64,000 nt of DNA. It comes from Eucalyptus grandis. Its lineage: Eukaryota; Streptophyta; Magnoliopsida; Myrtales; Myrtaceae. Under the pieces are notes generated by a model, which was given only the letters and a program-made list of their open reading frames with translations, was not told where the DNA came from and ran no database searches. Shown here one piece after another: positions 10,978-24,338 of this stretch. Position numbers and translations under genes: made by a program. How positions within the stretch are numbered: position 1 is the stretch's first letter; each line of letters opens with the position of its first letter. The DNA is taken from positions 8,370,001 through 8,434,000 of the forward strand of contig NC_052620.1 in the NCBI RefSeq assembly GCF_016545825.1, in the 5' to 3' direction.

Positions 10978-13006
10978 TGTTGGATGTATGCCCTAAAGCT
11001 ACTATGTAATAGTTACATATTAGGGATTTCAGTTGTACTTTCATTATTATTATTTAATTAATGACAATGACGTATTCATTCATTTGTCCAATTATTTTAT
11101 ATCTATGAATGATTCCATATGATCAGTTGGAACTAGACCTATTCTTAAGACGTCAAGAATATATGTGACGGGTTCATAATTAGACTGAATTTTTAAAACG
11201 TTCATGGTCAATGGATTATTGAGTGGATATTAATAATCCTGTTGAGACCGGTGTGTTCTTAACTTCACCATTAAGTATTGGATACTTAAGGGAATGATGA
11301 GTCACATGTCATTGGGTATTATGATGCCTGAGTTAGAACATAGGTGTTTGTATTAGACAAGTTCACTGAATGTGATGCATATGGAATAATTAGTGACATG
11401 GAAGCTTTTAGCGTGGTCAATGTTTAATTGTTCATATTTTGGTTTTGTGTAAATAATCCTTAGACCTGAGGCATAGTGTTAATTTGTGTGTCGAATAACT
11501 ATGGTTCACGGGTGCACATAATGCCGGGTCGTTGATCCGTCTTTATTCCTGATGATCATAGTTTGTTCATATACGAAGTTGCACGTGTGCGCAATATGGA
11601 ACCTGTCTCCTTGTTAAATGCAAGGTATAAAAATGATGTCCTATGCAATCTAATTATGACACTACATTGAAATCCTCGGTCGGGGTTGTAACCGAGAATA
11701 AATTGTTTATGTCTCGAATAAAATGCATGTCAATTAGATTTGTGCATATGATCGAATTAATGACTTGACAAATATTCCATGGTCTTTGTTTGATCGGGAT
11801 ATAGTAAGACAGGGGGATTGAATTATACTGTAATCAAAGTTGACGGGTTCATTATGTTCTTAAAGCATTAACACTATATGGGTAGCCATGACATATTGCT
11901 AGATGTCAATCATGGCTTGTAGGACCCAAAGATTAATCGGGACAATTAATTCTTGTGGGAGTACTAATGTGTTAGTACAAGTCTTACTACTAGCTTAGTG
12001 ATGAACCTAGGGATGTCACACAACATAAACAATTAGGATAACGTGGAACAAGAGAGAAATATAATTGCAAATGTGTTTGCAATTAGTACAATCGAATTGA
12101 GTCGATTTGAAATTAAATTAAATGAGATTTAATTTAATTTGTATTATAGTCACGAACCTACTTGCATATGATGTACACGCATGTCTAAAGTGGATATATG
12201 TTAATGTACCCCAATTGTACATGTAAGGATTATGTTATTTTTTTTAAAAGAAATTGATTAATTAATCCTTTATTCGTTTAATTAATTAATTAATTAATGT
12301 ACAAATGGTTGCAACGCACATGATATGTGCGTTGCCTTTTATTAGTAATAATAATAATAATAAAAAGAATTAAAGCTTAAAGCTTCGTGCATGTGCACGA
12401 TTCTTTAAATCAACCATCATGCACGAAGCATGGATGGTCAGCAATCGCTGACCAACATGCACAAAGATGGTGCATGATCGTGATCAGCAACGGCTGCTGA
12501 TCCCATGATCAGCACCCGTTGCTGATTTGTAAAGGCTTTAAGAAAATAAAATGCCGCAAAAAGGTTGTGAGGAATAAGTGATGCTTTGCTGAAAATAGAG
12601 AGCAAAGTGTGTGCGTGTTCTTGTGTCTTTGAGACGCAAGAAAGAAAAACGTTATCTCGTTTGGGCCGTGACTATTATACATCAAGAATACGACGGATTG
12701 TTTCCACGTGATTGCTAGCACGATTGAAGTGGTGAATATCCGAAAGTTCTCTCTTCCGTTCGACGTTCGTTGTTGGTGTGTCTGAACTAGAGGTCCGACG
12801 TTTGTGGGGCTCGAACTGTAGAACATCCGAACCAATTTGTATAAAGTGCGCTTCAAGAGATAATTCGTTTAACTCCCTTTTTATATTCAGATTTTTGATT
12901 AAAACACACGAACAACGACTTCAGAGAATCATATATAAAATATATCTTTATTTCCGCTGCGTTCTTTTGTTAATTTTACCTATACATGATTTATGAAACC
13001 CCAACA
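10978..13006. mobile_element. solo LTR (2029 bp) in copy B exon 5
   Basis: Begins TGTTGG and ends CCAACA, breaks a continuous exon, and is flanked by CAAGG (10973-10977) and CAGGG (13007-13011), a 5-base target duplication with one mismatch. There is no gag or pol. The start TGTTGGATGTATGCCC looks like a copia LTR, but the lineage is not certain. Inside are a (TTAA)n run near 12280-12299, a (TAA)n run near 12344-12361 and a hairpin cluster at 12436-12526. Confidence 0.85.
12436..12526. repeat. cluster of three short perfect hairpins
   Basis: GGTCAGC-AATC-GCTGACC (12436-12453), GATCAGCA-acggc-TGCTGATC (12482-12502) and ATCAGCA-cccgt-TGCTGAT (12508-12526). All three share the stem core TCAGC/GCTGA and lie within 91 bases near one end of the LTR. 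Confidence 0.85.
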
Positions 13007-13497
13007 CAGGGGCCGTTGATCGAACACATTGTGGAGATTCTCCTTGAGGGAAATCAAGTCCGGCGTGTGCGGGAGCGTGAGTGACACGTTGTTCATGGAC
13101 CAACGAGCATAACCATCGATCTTGTTCTGCGTGTTGAGGAACACAATCACTCGGTCCAATTTGGATGGTGGAATGTGGATGTATCCTTGGCAGGCTTTGA
13201 TCGCCAGGCTGAGCCAATCGTGGTGCAATGTCATTCCAAATCGGGCTGGCAGGAGGATCCGTGGGTGGGACCTGCTTCGGATGGTTCAAGTAGTAATTGA
13301 GGACGGCCAGACCAGGAGGGGTCGTGGCTGTAGCATTCCGGCCTACAACGTTGGTCGTGATCCAGTAATTTCTGGACAGTTCTTGGTCGATTTTGATCAA
13401 GACGGAGTATGTCTCACCTGAGTAGATGAACAAATTTTTGGGTCACAATTGGCTCTACATAGTGCCCGTCTGCTTAAACTATAGTCATGTTGTGACC
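13007..13497 (-). pseudogene. copy B exon 5, 5' part
   Basis: Begins after an intact CAG acceptor with GHNMTIV, then a stop, a one-base insertion in an A run near 13430, a readable block [19 protein letters not shown], a second frame change near 13200-13230, and WSMNNVSLTLPHTP. It ends at the LTR boundary at 13006/13007. Confidence 0.9.
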
Positions 13498-13705
13498 CTG
13501 CATAATATATTTGTATTTGTCATATGATCCAAGTAGTGAATTCCAAAATACAACTAGATATTTCACCAGATTCCGGAAAAGAAGAAGAAGAAAAACAAGT
13601 AACATCTCAAAATGTGGGTACGTAAAGGGCATGGAAACGTTGTTTAACTTTTTTGGAATAAGTGGGTACCCTTATTTTCTCAGCAAGTGGACACTTAATT
13701 AATAA

Positions 13706-14611
13706 GAACGCGTTTGGTAACGTTTCTGTTAAAAAATTGTTCCCGGGAACAGAAATACAAAAAATTATTTCTGTTCTGGGGAACAATTTTTTAACAAAAG
13801 AATGTATTTGGTAAACTTGTATATATAGATTTTTGTTTATTTTAATTTTTAAATATTTTAAATATTTTTTTCTTTTTCCTTTTTCTTTTTCTTTTTGGCT
13901 AGTCACTGGCCACTTTGCCATGGCCGGCGATCACCGGGCGATTTCCGATGAGCTTGCCGGAGGCCGCCTTGGCCCCCGGTGAGCCTTGCCTTGATCTGGT
14001 GAGGTCGAGCCTTGCTGGGGCCAGGTTGGCCTTCGGTGAGCCTTGCTGGGCTTCGCCTTGGCCTGGCGAGATCGCTGCTAGCCAAGCGAGTCTCGCTAGG
14101 CCACTAGTGAGGCTCGGCCTCGCCCAGGCGACACGAGGTCAAGCCTCACCCTGGCCTAGTGAGGCCCGGCCTCGCGTCGGTTGGGGAGGCTAAGCCTTGC
14201 TGTGGCCACGGGAGGCTCGGGCCAACGAGCCTCGCCGTGGCTTGGCCTTTCTGAGGGCCGGCAATGCTCTGGTGAGGTCGCCGACCCTCATCTGGCCGGT
14301 CGCCGACATTGGCCATGGCCAAGGCTGGTGACTGGCAAAAGGAAGAAGAAGAAGAAGAAAAGAAAGAGAAAAAAGAAGAAGAAAAATGAGAAGAAAAAAA
14401 AGTGTTTCTTGGAAGTGTTCCCGGAACAAGAAATTTTTTTCTACTTCTTGTTTCTGTTCCAAATTTGTTCCCAGGAACAAAAAAATAGATTTTTTTGTTC
14501 CCGGGAACAAAAGTGTAAACAAACGCGTTTCCGTTCTTTTTTTGTTCCTCGGAACAAAAGAACAAAAATTTGTGTTCTGAATAACAGAAACAATTTTAAA
14601 CAAACTCGCCC
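13706..14611. mobile_element. Harbinger-like non-autonomous element 1 (906 bp), GC-rich core
   Basis: Flanked by TAA on both sides (13703-13705 and 14612-14614). The ends are related inverted repeats: GAACGCGTTTGGTAACG on the left, and GGGCGAGTTTGTTTAAA when the right end is read in reverse. Both subterminal parts carry inverted GTTCCCGGGAAC-type blocks. The core (about 13920-14340) is very GC-rich with many GAGGCT, GCCTCG and GGCC words, followed by an A-rich GAAGAA tract. It lies in intron 4 of copy B. Open frames on both strands are low-complexity and I do not call them genes. Confidence 0.65.
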
Positions 14612-14912
14612 TAATTGGCTAGCACCGAGATTGCTGTTTACTACTTCAACATTTCGTTACCCTTCCTCGACTTCTAAATTTGTGACCACTTCTAAAAGTA
14701 TCCCAACCAAAAATTTCAACTCAGTAAGTGGAATGAAACTAAGGTGGTCATTATAAAATTCTTGTATGCAACATTGCAAGATAATTTAACACCACCTTAC
14801 GTGTAATAAAAAATGAGATGCTAATAGTGAAGGTCTTTTGTCTCCAAGACTTTGAAATCGGTATAGGAAGAAGAAGAACCAAAAGAATAATTCGTAGGTG
14901 ATGAAAGTTTAC

Positions 14913-15045
14913 CTCAATTTGGAAGCTGAGAGTAGATAAAGCAGTCAAACTCGAAATCCTGAGGCGATATGTTTTTCCAGGGACGACCATTAGTACGTAT
15001 GCTGAACGTTTAGGATTCGTCGCATTACAAGCAAATAAATATGAG
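14913..15045 (-). pseudogene. copy B exon 4 remnant
   Basis: Encodes ACNATNPKRSAYVLMVVPGK and ALSTLSFQIE, and ends at a normal GT donor (GAG then GTAAAC). About the first 20 codons and the acceptor are missing because the sequence passes into the 3' LTR of copia element 1 at 15046. Confidence 0.85.
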
Positions 15046-15714
15046 TGTTGGGAATTACTGATTCCCTAAAACGGATTCGACATTAAATCGAACCCCTAAA
15101 ATGAATGTGGAAGACGAGCCCAAGAACAAACATGTATCACCAATCAAAGACACACCACGGAATCGAACGTACCTTATTATCCACAGATTAAACACCATTG
15201 TTGAAATTTGAGGAAGAATCCTGATCCCGTTCTACCGATGAGCGTACTATTGCTATTAGGGGGAGAAAAACGTTGTTTTTGGGAACGTACTGTTCTTTCG
15301 CTTCTTCAAGGGAGAGAGAGAGAGAGAGAAAACATACGTAATTTCGTTTCAAGTGAGGGAGAGAGGGTTAATTGAACGTACCCCTTGAGAATACGTTGTT
15401 TCCCTTAAAACGCCTATTCCAAAAGACATAACCTCTCAACGTAAAAATGTTTCCCCCAAAAGACATAACCTTTCATATCTCAACTCTTCCTCCATGGGCC
15501 CTTATCTTGTGGGCCGGGCTTTTAGGCCCAACATGGGCGGACGGGCCCACTTAGGCCAATCAAGTCATAGACTAAACCCATCATCTCCCACTCACACATG
15601 GTGGGCCGAACAAGATCCTCCTTACCTCTCTGCAACATTCATACCGGTGAATAATCCGTGTGACCAACATACTTTGAGAGCTTGTTGCCATATATCTGTT
15701 AGGAATATATAACA
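15046..15714 (-). repeat. element 1 3' LTR (669 bp)
   Basis: On plus it begins TGTTGGGAATT and ends TATATAACA, so TG and CA ends are present in element orientation. The first 400 bases match 41587-41999 with about 28 differences by eye. The purine-rich AAAGTGGGATGCCC (read on minus) lies just outside at about 15723-15740, where a polypurine tract is expected. A (GA)n run is at 15311-15330. Confidence 0.88.
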
Positions 15715-16663
15715 GCTCATAATGGGCATCCCACTTTGAGTAGATTTAGTATGCAGTACCCTAGATCGATCGATCACATTTATATCTCTCTTGATCTCAT
15801 TTAAAACAATGATATATTGTATTCACAATTATGATTGTCCCAAAGACAGTCATAATTAGTCGACCAGTGAATACAAAACTTAGAATGTGATTCTCCATAT
15901 TCGATCTTCCTCTTTTATTCAAACTCTCAATTTCAATTCAACTTGCTTTTCTAGAAATGTTCTATCAGATCAAATCAATTCATGATCATTGGCAACATCT
16001 TAAGATATCAATCACTGAATAGAAATCTTGAGAATAAGTAAGAGTCATGATGGCACTAAATTAAGGAACCGTTTTCCTCAAGAGTTTCACACGGCATAAA
16101 AGTTGAAATCAAGCTTTTGCCACTCTTATTGGTCGTCTCGTGCATACATAGTATGAAATACGTATTACGGTATTTAACTTATTTCCCATGGAGCGTATGT
16201 CTAAACCTTTAATACCGTACATATGATAGTTCAGACATACCCAATGGCTAACTTGAGTTTACATATCTACTCATTTACAGAATTCATCAAAACTCACATT
16301 TGGTATCATAGATAGATAAAGTAAAATATATGGGTTATTTTACTTTCAGACATAGTAAATATTATGTCATTATCTTAACACTTAATTAAAGTGACATACA
16401 TTTTTAAGTTTGAGATCTTGATTATCACTTAGATAATAAGTTTAAAAACTGTCTTATCTCTATTTATCACATAGTAAATAGATGCAATTACCTGTGTGAG
16501 TGGGCTAATCTCTTATCTGTTCGACATACTTTCTCAATTTTATATAATACACTGAGCATTAAGAGGCATACATGTCAAACAAAGATTCATGGGTATTAAT
16601 TAATGAAAAGAACACAAATTCATTGAATGTGAACACTTCATGGAAATTATAATATTCAGTACA

Positions 16664-17023
16664 TCAGCCTTTATGCAGTCCTAAAGATTTTACATGACCA
16701 CAAAACACATCTCTATGTATTGGCTTTGTTATAGGATTTGCTACCATTTTATGCATAGATATGTACTGTAAGTTCACATATCTTCGTGCAACCATATATT
16801 TGACAAAATTATACTTGGTATCTATATATTTGTTCTTGCCATGATATTTTGGATCTTTGGTGTACGCTATAATTGCTTGACTATTATAGTTAACCAATAA
16901 TGGATTTGCAGCATACCCAATAACACATAAATGATCCAAAAATCTTTTAAGCCAAACACCTTCTTGTACTGCTGCTAATAATGCCACGAACTCAGCTTCC
17001 ATCATGGATAAGGCTTTGCACAT
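16664..17023 (-). pseudogene. element 1 copia RNase H fragment
   Basis: Shows SMMEAEFVALLAAVQEGVWLKR, with the usual STAEAEY box altered, then DPKYHGKNKYIDTKYNFV and ISMHKMVANPITKP, the C-terminal end of copia RNase H. It continues in broken form toward 17295, where the solo LTR interrupts it. Confidence 0.88.
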
Positions 17024-17300
17024 TTGCTTCTTACTACTCTAAGATGTGGCGTCATTATTCAGTAAGAAAGCAAAACCAGAGGTAGATTTTCTTTCATTTA
17101 AATCTCATCTCCAATTAGCATCTGAATAGCCTTCAAGTAATTCAACTTGTAATAAGCAATTCCTTTCAGATACCTCAGTATTCTTTTAATGGCTTTTTAA
17201 TGTGCTTGACTTGGATTGGATTGGTATTTACTCAAAATTTCAACTGCAAAACATATGTTAGGTCTTGTACACATCGTAGCATATATTAAGCATCCCATAG

Positions 17301-20289
17301 TGTTGACACCTAAATTTTTGCCCAAAAATATTTCATGTTAAATGGAAGATGTTTTTCCTTACAAAAAAATAAAAATAAAAAAAAGTTTAAAAAAAAAAAA
17401 AGAAAAAAAGAAAAAAAGTTGGGGCCAATGATCTAAATGTGACTAGCCAAGCCCAAGAGGTCAAATTGGAATTAAAATGGCAAATTGGGGCCAAAATCCA
17501 ATTTCCAAAAGTTGAGACCAATTCGCAAATTTTGCAAAATTTGTGCCTGAGCCCGTAAATCATCATATTGGTCACCAATTAAGTTGAAATTGAATTTGGG
17601 CCAACTCGAATCAATCAAATCAAGCCAAAAAGACCAAATTTGCCTTGAATTGGGTATTTTCGGATAAGAAAATGGCTAACTTTGAGGGACCTTTTTGCAA
17701 ACTTGGGTGGGCAAAATTGCAAAATCCGGTCGAGATCTTAAACTACTATACATTTACTTGCTAATTGATCAAAAACCGCAGCCAAATTAATGGATTAAAG
17801 CACTCAAACTAGTTACCAAAACCCAGCCCACGATTAGGTCTTAATTCGGAGCTGCTAAGTAGGCATATTGGTGGCCCCACCATATCCTCCTCACCTGCCC
17901 AACCAGCCCGATCTCTGCACGTGATGGAAGACCATCATTGGTACTGCAAGTGGACGAAAAATCGCCAGGGATAAGCTGCTGACAACACCGGAAAATCGCA
18001 GCAAAACCTGCGCACTCAACAGCTGCAGAATTGAAAAAATTGGCTAAGTCAGAGAGTGGGTGAAGTAGCCCTGTTGACAGGCCTGGTAGGTGGACAAAAG
18101 GCTGACCCAAAATCCTCTAATTCAGGGGATAAGATCTACGAAATGAGCTCATTTCAAGGGAGGAGAGAGAGGGGACGAGAGGGAGAGGAGAGAGCTCGGA
18201 GTCGATCCCCAAAGAAGCCCTCAGAAGCAACTCCAAAAAAGAGAAACCCAGAAATTCCAGACCGACCTGGAGAGAGAAAAGTGAGATTTTCACACACCGG
18301 AGGCCCAAATTAGCCAAAACCTTCAACTAGAGAGTGAAACATCATTCAAATATATTTCCAACCATAGGTCGCACGTCCCAAATGGAGATCGGGAAGGCCT
18401 CCTAAAGCCCCCCGAAATAGTGCCCTCCTGGCGGGCCAAGAAAGTCCTCCGAAAATTTTTCTTAAGTGTTGAGACTGGTTGGTCACGAGTGAGGGAAAGC
18501 CGGTGTTTTTGAAAAGTTGAGAGATAAATGAGGAAAATATTGACTTTTACCCCAAACTAGAATACATATGGTTTGGCTTGGTATCAATTTTTCCAACAAA
18601 ATACATCTTGAAGTCTAATGTTAGAGGTCAACGAAAACCTTCGTTGTCAATTCTTTTTTTTTTTTTTTTGCAGATCTCATTTCCATTTGAAGAAGCCAAC
18701 TTCCACAGGCCCCCGAGGATAATTTGTCAGTTTCATCGGCCAAGAACCACTTGAAAAGAAAACTAGGAAGCAAGGTAAGCATCCTAGATGTACTTATTTT
18801 GGATTTTGAGCATGTCTTAATCATGAAAATCAAGAGGAAAACCAGCTTGGAAAACTGATTTCTGAGGCTGAAATTTTTCTTAAGTGTTTGAAATCTCTTC
18901 AAGAGTGTTGCATGTGTGCTTCTTGGAGAGGTCGTTTTGATGTTGTTCGGTGGGTCATTCTCTATGATGTTTGTTGCATTTGAAAGCTTATGTTACCTAC
19001 TTTCACTTGGATTAAGTAGTGTTTCCCTTAGATCTCGGACGTGATGAGTGTCGGGGCTTGAATATGGGCATTCAACCTGTTTGCTTGACTTGGGTTCAAA
19101 CCCAGATTTGCAAAATTCGCTCGAACTCGCATATTGGAGGACGATTTCAGCTTGGTTCTTGTGTGTTTCAGGCTATGATCTTTATCTAATCTTAATCTTT
19201 GCATGTGGTAGTTTAACATTGATGTTTTAGTTCCACATAATATTGCTCATGCGTTGAGATTGAAGGCCACAAACATGGCCCGAGAAAGCTGGTTCGGGAT
19301 GATTTGATGCACGCCAAGTGTTCAACGAAATGCGCAAATTAAGTTTCGATCTTGAAACGGTCGATTTGAGCCCGGTTATTGTGATATTCATGTGCTGTGT
19401 TGTTTCCATGTTAGCATAGATCGGTTTAAGGAGTTATTATTATTATTTTTTTAAAATAATTAAAAAAAAGAGAAAAATATGAAAATTTCAAAAACATCAA
19501 AAATGTTAGATAGTACCAAATTAGGATAGAAATGACATATATGAAATTTTCCTAATTTTAAAAGGTCATTTTCCTAATTTAATGCTTTTTTGGTATTTTA
19601 TAACCATTTTTGTAAATAATCCATTTTGCGTAGATTAAAACTATTTAAAGTAATTTCATGCATATTTGAATTCTCATTTTGCTCATGGGGGTCCTGTCCC
19701 GGGGCGTGATAACAAGGCCATGTAATATTATTTGCCCGACTTGTATCGGGTTTACCTTTTCCGCGTTTATTTTCAAGTCATTTCAATTTCTTGGATGTTT
19801 ACTTAGGTGCCGCTTTTCATTATTTTGAGTGTAAATTTCTCTTCTAAATTATGTTGGGATTAGTCTAGATATTAAAAAAAAAAAACTACAAAAACATTTG
19901 CATGGACACTTAGTGGTTTCATAAAGATTATAATTGACGATCAAGATTGTATGGCCATTTAGATAAACAACCTTTCAAGTTAGTGGTACCGCAAGGGCGC
20001 TAATAGAAACATTAGCATAAACAAGTCCCCGTTCCTAGAAATCTCTGGTTGCGTAGGAATCGAGACAACACTCCCGTGTCTCGATTGGTTTCTAGCTGAC
20101 CCCAATAGGCTAGTGGCGACTCTTAAAAATATTTAGGTTGTTAAGAACTAAAAAACAAAATCCAACGTCGCGCGAGGTATGGGCTTGGGAGAGCCTGTGT
20201 CTAATTTAGGGCCATTGGTCCGCCTCTTTAGGCAAATACCCCTAAACCTTTCTTCTTTTTCCCCGGACGGAAAAAAAGAGGTCGTGACA
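17301..20289. mobile_element. solo LTR, gypsy-like (2989 bp), inserted in element 1
   Basis: Begins TGTTGACACC and ends GTCGTGACA, flanked by perfect CATAG target duplications (17296-17300 and 20290-20294). It splits the copia RNase H/reverse transcriptase region, and the copia frame continues on either side. There is no gag or pol inside, only spurious frames. The ends resemble those of plant Ty3/gypsy LTRs; the exact lineage is not determined. Confidence 0.9.
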
Positions 20290-20294
20290 CATAG

Positions 20295-21168
20295 CACTAG
20301 CATAAGGAACATGTTTCATTTGTTCATTTTCTTGTGGAGTTCTTGGATACAGTTTATGGTTTAATCCTTCACCTTTTGCAATAGGAGTATCTATGGGTTT
20401 ACAATCTTGCATACGAAATCATTCAAGAACATTATTGATGTATGTTTCTTGTGAAAGAGATAAGGATATCTTCGAACGATTTCTTAAAATCTTAACTTCA
20501 AGAATGTATGCAACCTCACCCATATTTTTCATCTCAAAGTTAGAAGATAATCAACTCTTGACAGTATTAACAAACTCCATATTGCTTCCAGCAATTAGTA
20601 TATCATCAACATATAATGATATGATCGTAAAATTGATCTTTGGATCTTTTGATATATACACAATGATCCTCATCTATCATTGTAAAATTATATGCCATTA
20701 TGGCATTATGAAAACGTATATACTATTGTCTCGACAACTGCTTAAGGCCATATATGGATTTCAAAGGTCGACATACCTTTCCTTCTTGGCCTTCCATAAT
20801 GAAACCAACAGGTTGTTTGTATATATTTCTTCCTCTTATTCTCCATTGAGGAAAGCAGTCTTTACATCCATTTGATGTAACTCAAGATCCATACTAGCCA
20901 CTATTGCTAGAATAATGCGAATCGAGGTAAACCTCACTACAGGAAAAAATGTTTCTTCATAATCAATTCTTTCCTGTTGATTATACCCCTTTGCTACAAG
21001 GTGAGCCTTATGTCTTTCTATTGAGCTATTAGTTTTATGCTTTATTTTGAGAACCCACTTCATTGACTCCATCTCCTCTTCCATTGCATGCATCCATTTT
21101 TCCTTATTAGGGCAATTTAGAGCCTCATTAATATTTCTTGGCTCATCCTTATCCTGTGGAGCAATCAT
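20295..21168 (-). pseudogene. element 1 copia reverse transcriptase
   Basis: 21168-20836 carries ALNCPNKEKWMHAMEEEMES, HLVAKGYNQQERIDYEETF and LHQMDVKTAFLNGE. Below this the frame breaks, but the catalytic YVDD box is still readable on minus near 20600-20620 (YVDDILIAG). The expected short segment between the conserved N-terminal boxes is damaged, so the enzyme is non-functional. Confidence 0.88.
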
Positions 21169-21630
21169 AAAAGTTTCCCATTCAATGTCAAAACGTCGAC
21201 GGGGAATATTTTTGCGACTTGTTCGCCGTATGGGAGATTATACACTTTGTACATCATTCCCCATCATGCTCCCACTCGAATTAGATAATGACGATATCAT
21301 CTCATCATGTGGTTGTAATTGAGAGTGAATTGAATTAAATTCATCACTTCTCATATTAATCCAACTTGGACAAACTCCACTAAGTTCATTATCTTGATCC
21401 AAGGTTTTGAATAGGGAGTAATTCTCATCTATTTCGCCATTCTTAGGAGATTCATTTTATAAGAATGTGACATCCAGTGATTCGAATTCAATTATACTTC
21501 CACACTCCTGCTTACCTATGAACACATACCATTTCGAGTGTTCAGAGTATCTTATGAAAATATTCTTCTTTCTTCTGGGACCCAATTTCTCAAACTTGTG
21601 AGAGGGCTCATGAGTATAGGCAGCATAACC

Positions 21631-22269
21631 CTATGACTTAAGAAAACTTAGGTCTAGTTTTCTTCTTGTCCATAACTCATATGGAGTGGAAGTAACTGAT
21701 TTGGAAAGCACCCGATTAAGTATATAGGCAGTAGTTAATAACACATTACTCCAAAAAGTGATAGGTAAATTAGCATGTGCTATCATGGACCTAACTATTT
21801 CCAGTAGGGTTTTGTTCATTCTCTCCACAACACTATTTTGTTGATGAGCATATGGAATAGACAATTGTCTTTTTATTTCTTTTTCATCACATAATTTTCT
21901 GAACTCATTAGATAAATATTGTTGATCTCGATCAAATCTCAATATTTTTATTTTCTTATCTAATTGATTTTCTATCAAGTTCATAAACCTTTTGAAAGAA
22001 CTTAATGTTTCAGATTTATGAGAAATCAAATAAACATATCCAAATCGAGTATAATCATTTATAAATGTGATGAAATAAACAGCCTTATGCCTTTCTCTCA
22101 CATTCATTGGACTACAGACGTCAGAATGGATTAATTGCAAAGGAAATTCAGCTCTTTTACTTTTTTCAAATGGTTTCCTTGTCGTTTTCCCTACTAGACA
22201 ATGTTCACACATAGGCAAATTGACTTTTTCCATGTTCCCCAACAAGCCCACTTTGGCTAATCTATTCAT
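21631..22269 (-). pseudogene. element 1 copia integrase core
   Basis: A 212-codon frame: CEHCLVGKTTRKPF (end of the zinc region), LIHSDVCSPM (first catalytic Asp), YFITFINDYTRFGYVYLI, then the second Asp block in the FDRDQQYLSNEF region, and QNSVVERMNKTLLE with the catalytic Glu. The usual GGE before the third block is altered. It lies upstream of reverse transcriptase, as expected for copia. Confidence 0.88.
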
Positions 22270-22330
22270 ATGTTATTGGCCAATATGACCAAGTCTAGCA
22301 TGCCACACATTCACATAATTATCATATAAA

Positions 22331-22830
22331 TTAAGAGACGTGAAAAAAAAGGGAATAACAAACATTGGCATTACCATAGTCAATATTTAATACAATAAAA
22401 CCATCTAGAAAATAACCACGACCATAATAATTTGTATCAAAATACAAATCCACACCATTATTATGGATGTTCATATTAAAACCAAGTTTAACCAATACTA
22501 AAACGGACACTAAATTCCGACGAATCTCTGGAGCATAAAACACGTCATGTAGGAACAAAGTGTGTCCATCACGCATATTTAACTGACAGATGCAAATTCC
22601 TTTTATTTCGGCTCTGGAGTTGTTTCCTACATAGATCCACTTATTTCCAATTGGTACTCGTCAGAATTCCACGAAGGATTCTCTATCCTTCGCTATATGG
22701 TCTGTCGCTCCTGAATCTACAGTCCACAAAAGATTAGATTCAGTTAAATATACAGAACTTGACACATTAGCAAAGTTCTTAAGAGTACAAGGGGTGACTA
22801 CCTTCTTTGGCTCATGACAGTCACAAGCAT
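22331..22830 (-). pseudogene. element 1 protease and gag-pre-integrase region
   Basis: The aspartic protease box WTVDSGATDH is read on minus at about 22705-22735. Downstream, 22331-22576 shows LHDVFYAPEIRRNLVSV, the typical continuation. The frame is broken between them. At 22829-22833 it meets the ATAGT target duplication of element 2. Confidence 0.82.
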
Positions 22831-22833
22831 AGT

Positions 22834-23758
22834 TGAGATAGTTAGTATAAGCACCTAGAGGGGGGGTGAATAGGTGTAAAAAATATTTTCTCGAGATAAG
22901 AGAGCAATACTAAGCAGACAATAGAAATGAAGTTCTCTTTTCGTTAACAAAGCGAATTATGATCAAAGTAAAGCAGAGAGTAGGGAAGAGAAAATGAACA
23001 CAAAAATTATAGTGGTTCGGCTTATTCCAAGCCTACGTCCACTCTTCCGCACTGACAGCCCACCAGCTAGATTTCACTATGAATAAAAGAGTTGTTACAG
23101 CAAGACTCTCCCTTGATTCCACAATGTAGATACTCTACTACACTTCCTCAAGGTTTCTCAAGAATATGGACTCTTTTTTGCGTACAAGATTTCGCTCAAA
23201 AAATGAATTGACTAAGAACAAAGAGCTTCAGACTTTGGAATTCTTCTATCGTGCACACACTCGAACAACTGAAACGTCTTCCTTATATACTCCTTTATGC
23301 CATCATACTCGTTGGCACTTACGAAAAGAATTCTTCCAATATTCCCGTTGGACATAATCAATTAGGAAGATCATTCGAGCTATTTAAGGAACATGTCGAT
23401 AGCCCATCAATCCTGCTCGTCCATACAATCAGGATCTCGGTTTCCATAAGTAGAACCTTCCAAGTATACTTCGCCAATCATGGGATCCTCAATCTTTGAG
23501 TCAATAAAGGATTCCGTTATGTCATATCCAGCCAAGAGATCTTCTCTAGTTGATAAGGTCAAATCCTTAACGAAACATCCAGTCTTGGATAGTCATTCTT
23601 TGACGGATTAGAAACTGTCAATGAGAATAGACTTTGAGTCTTGAGTCTGGCAGTCCGTAGGTCTTCAGACTTTAAATAGTAGAGTCTGCAAATCTTCAGA
23701 CTAGACTGATGGAAACGTTTTGTCAGCTTCAAAATACTTCAGGAAGATTTCTCCAACA
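22834..23758 (-). repeat. element 2 3' LTR (925 bp)
   Basis: On plus it begins TGAGATAG and ends TCTCCAACA. It aligns with 38538-39465 over the whole length with about 41 differences by eye. The purine tract AAAAAGGGGGAGATTG (minus) lies directly outside at 23757-23772. Confidence 0.92.
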
Positions 23759-24338
23759 ATCTCCCCCTTTTTGATAGTGACAAAACTTTTCTACAGATTT
23801 GGATAACTTTGACCTGCAAAACTTTACTCAAGCAAATATGGATATCGCATAAAGATAAATGGCTTATTGATAACACTAGAATCTGCAACCACATAAAATA
23901 GGTTAGTCTTGCATATGAGTAAAGCCATCCATAAGATATCAATAGTACTTAATATAAGCAGTCAATCCAAAATCCCAAATCCAGTCCACAGCCAGACACA
24001 AAAGTCAAGTCAAACATCAAAACAAATCAAAAGTTCAAGATCAAGTTCAAAAAAGTTCAAGGTTCAAAGTTCAAATCACATCTCTCCCCTTTTTTGTCAT
24101 CATAAAAAAGGTTGAGATGGAATCAAGAATGCTTGGGAACACGAACAAGCTGTAAATCTCCCATTGACTGGACAATGCCTTCTAGCTTTGTCAACTCTTC
24201 CTTCAGTTGAGCCACCTCTTCACCCTTAGCATTTGCTTGAATCTGAAGAGCAAGGGCTTGGATATGATCATTCAAAGAAATTGAAGAAGCTTGACTTGCA
24301 GTCTGCAAATTCTGTACTTCGCATCCCAGAGCAAATAT

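Noticed and set aside
13903..14756. Frames of 60-191 codons in the GC-rich core of the first Harbinger-like element
   Set aside because: They overlap on both strands, are low-complexity and recur as composition, not as conserved protein, in the other two elements.
17301..20289. Full gypsy element between the CATAG duplications
   Set aside because: No repeated ends inside the 2989 bases and no gag or pol, so a single LTR fits better.
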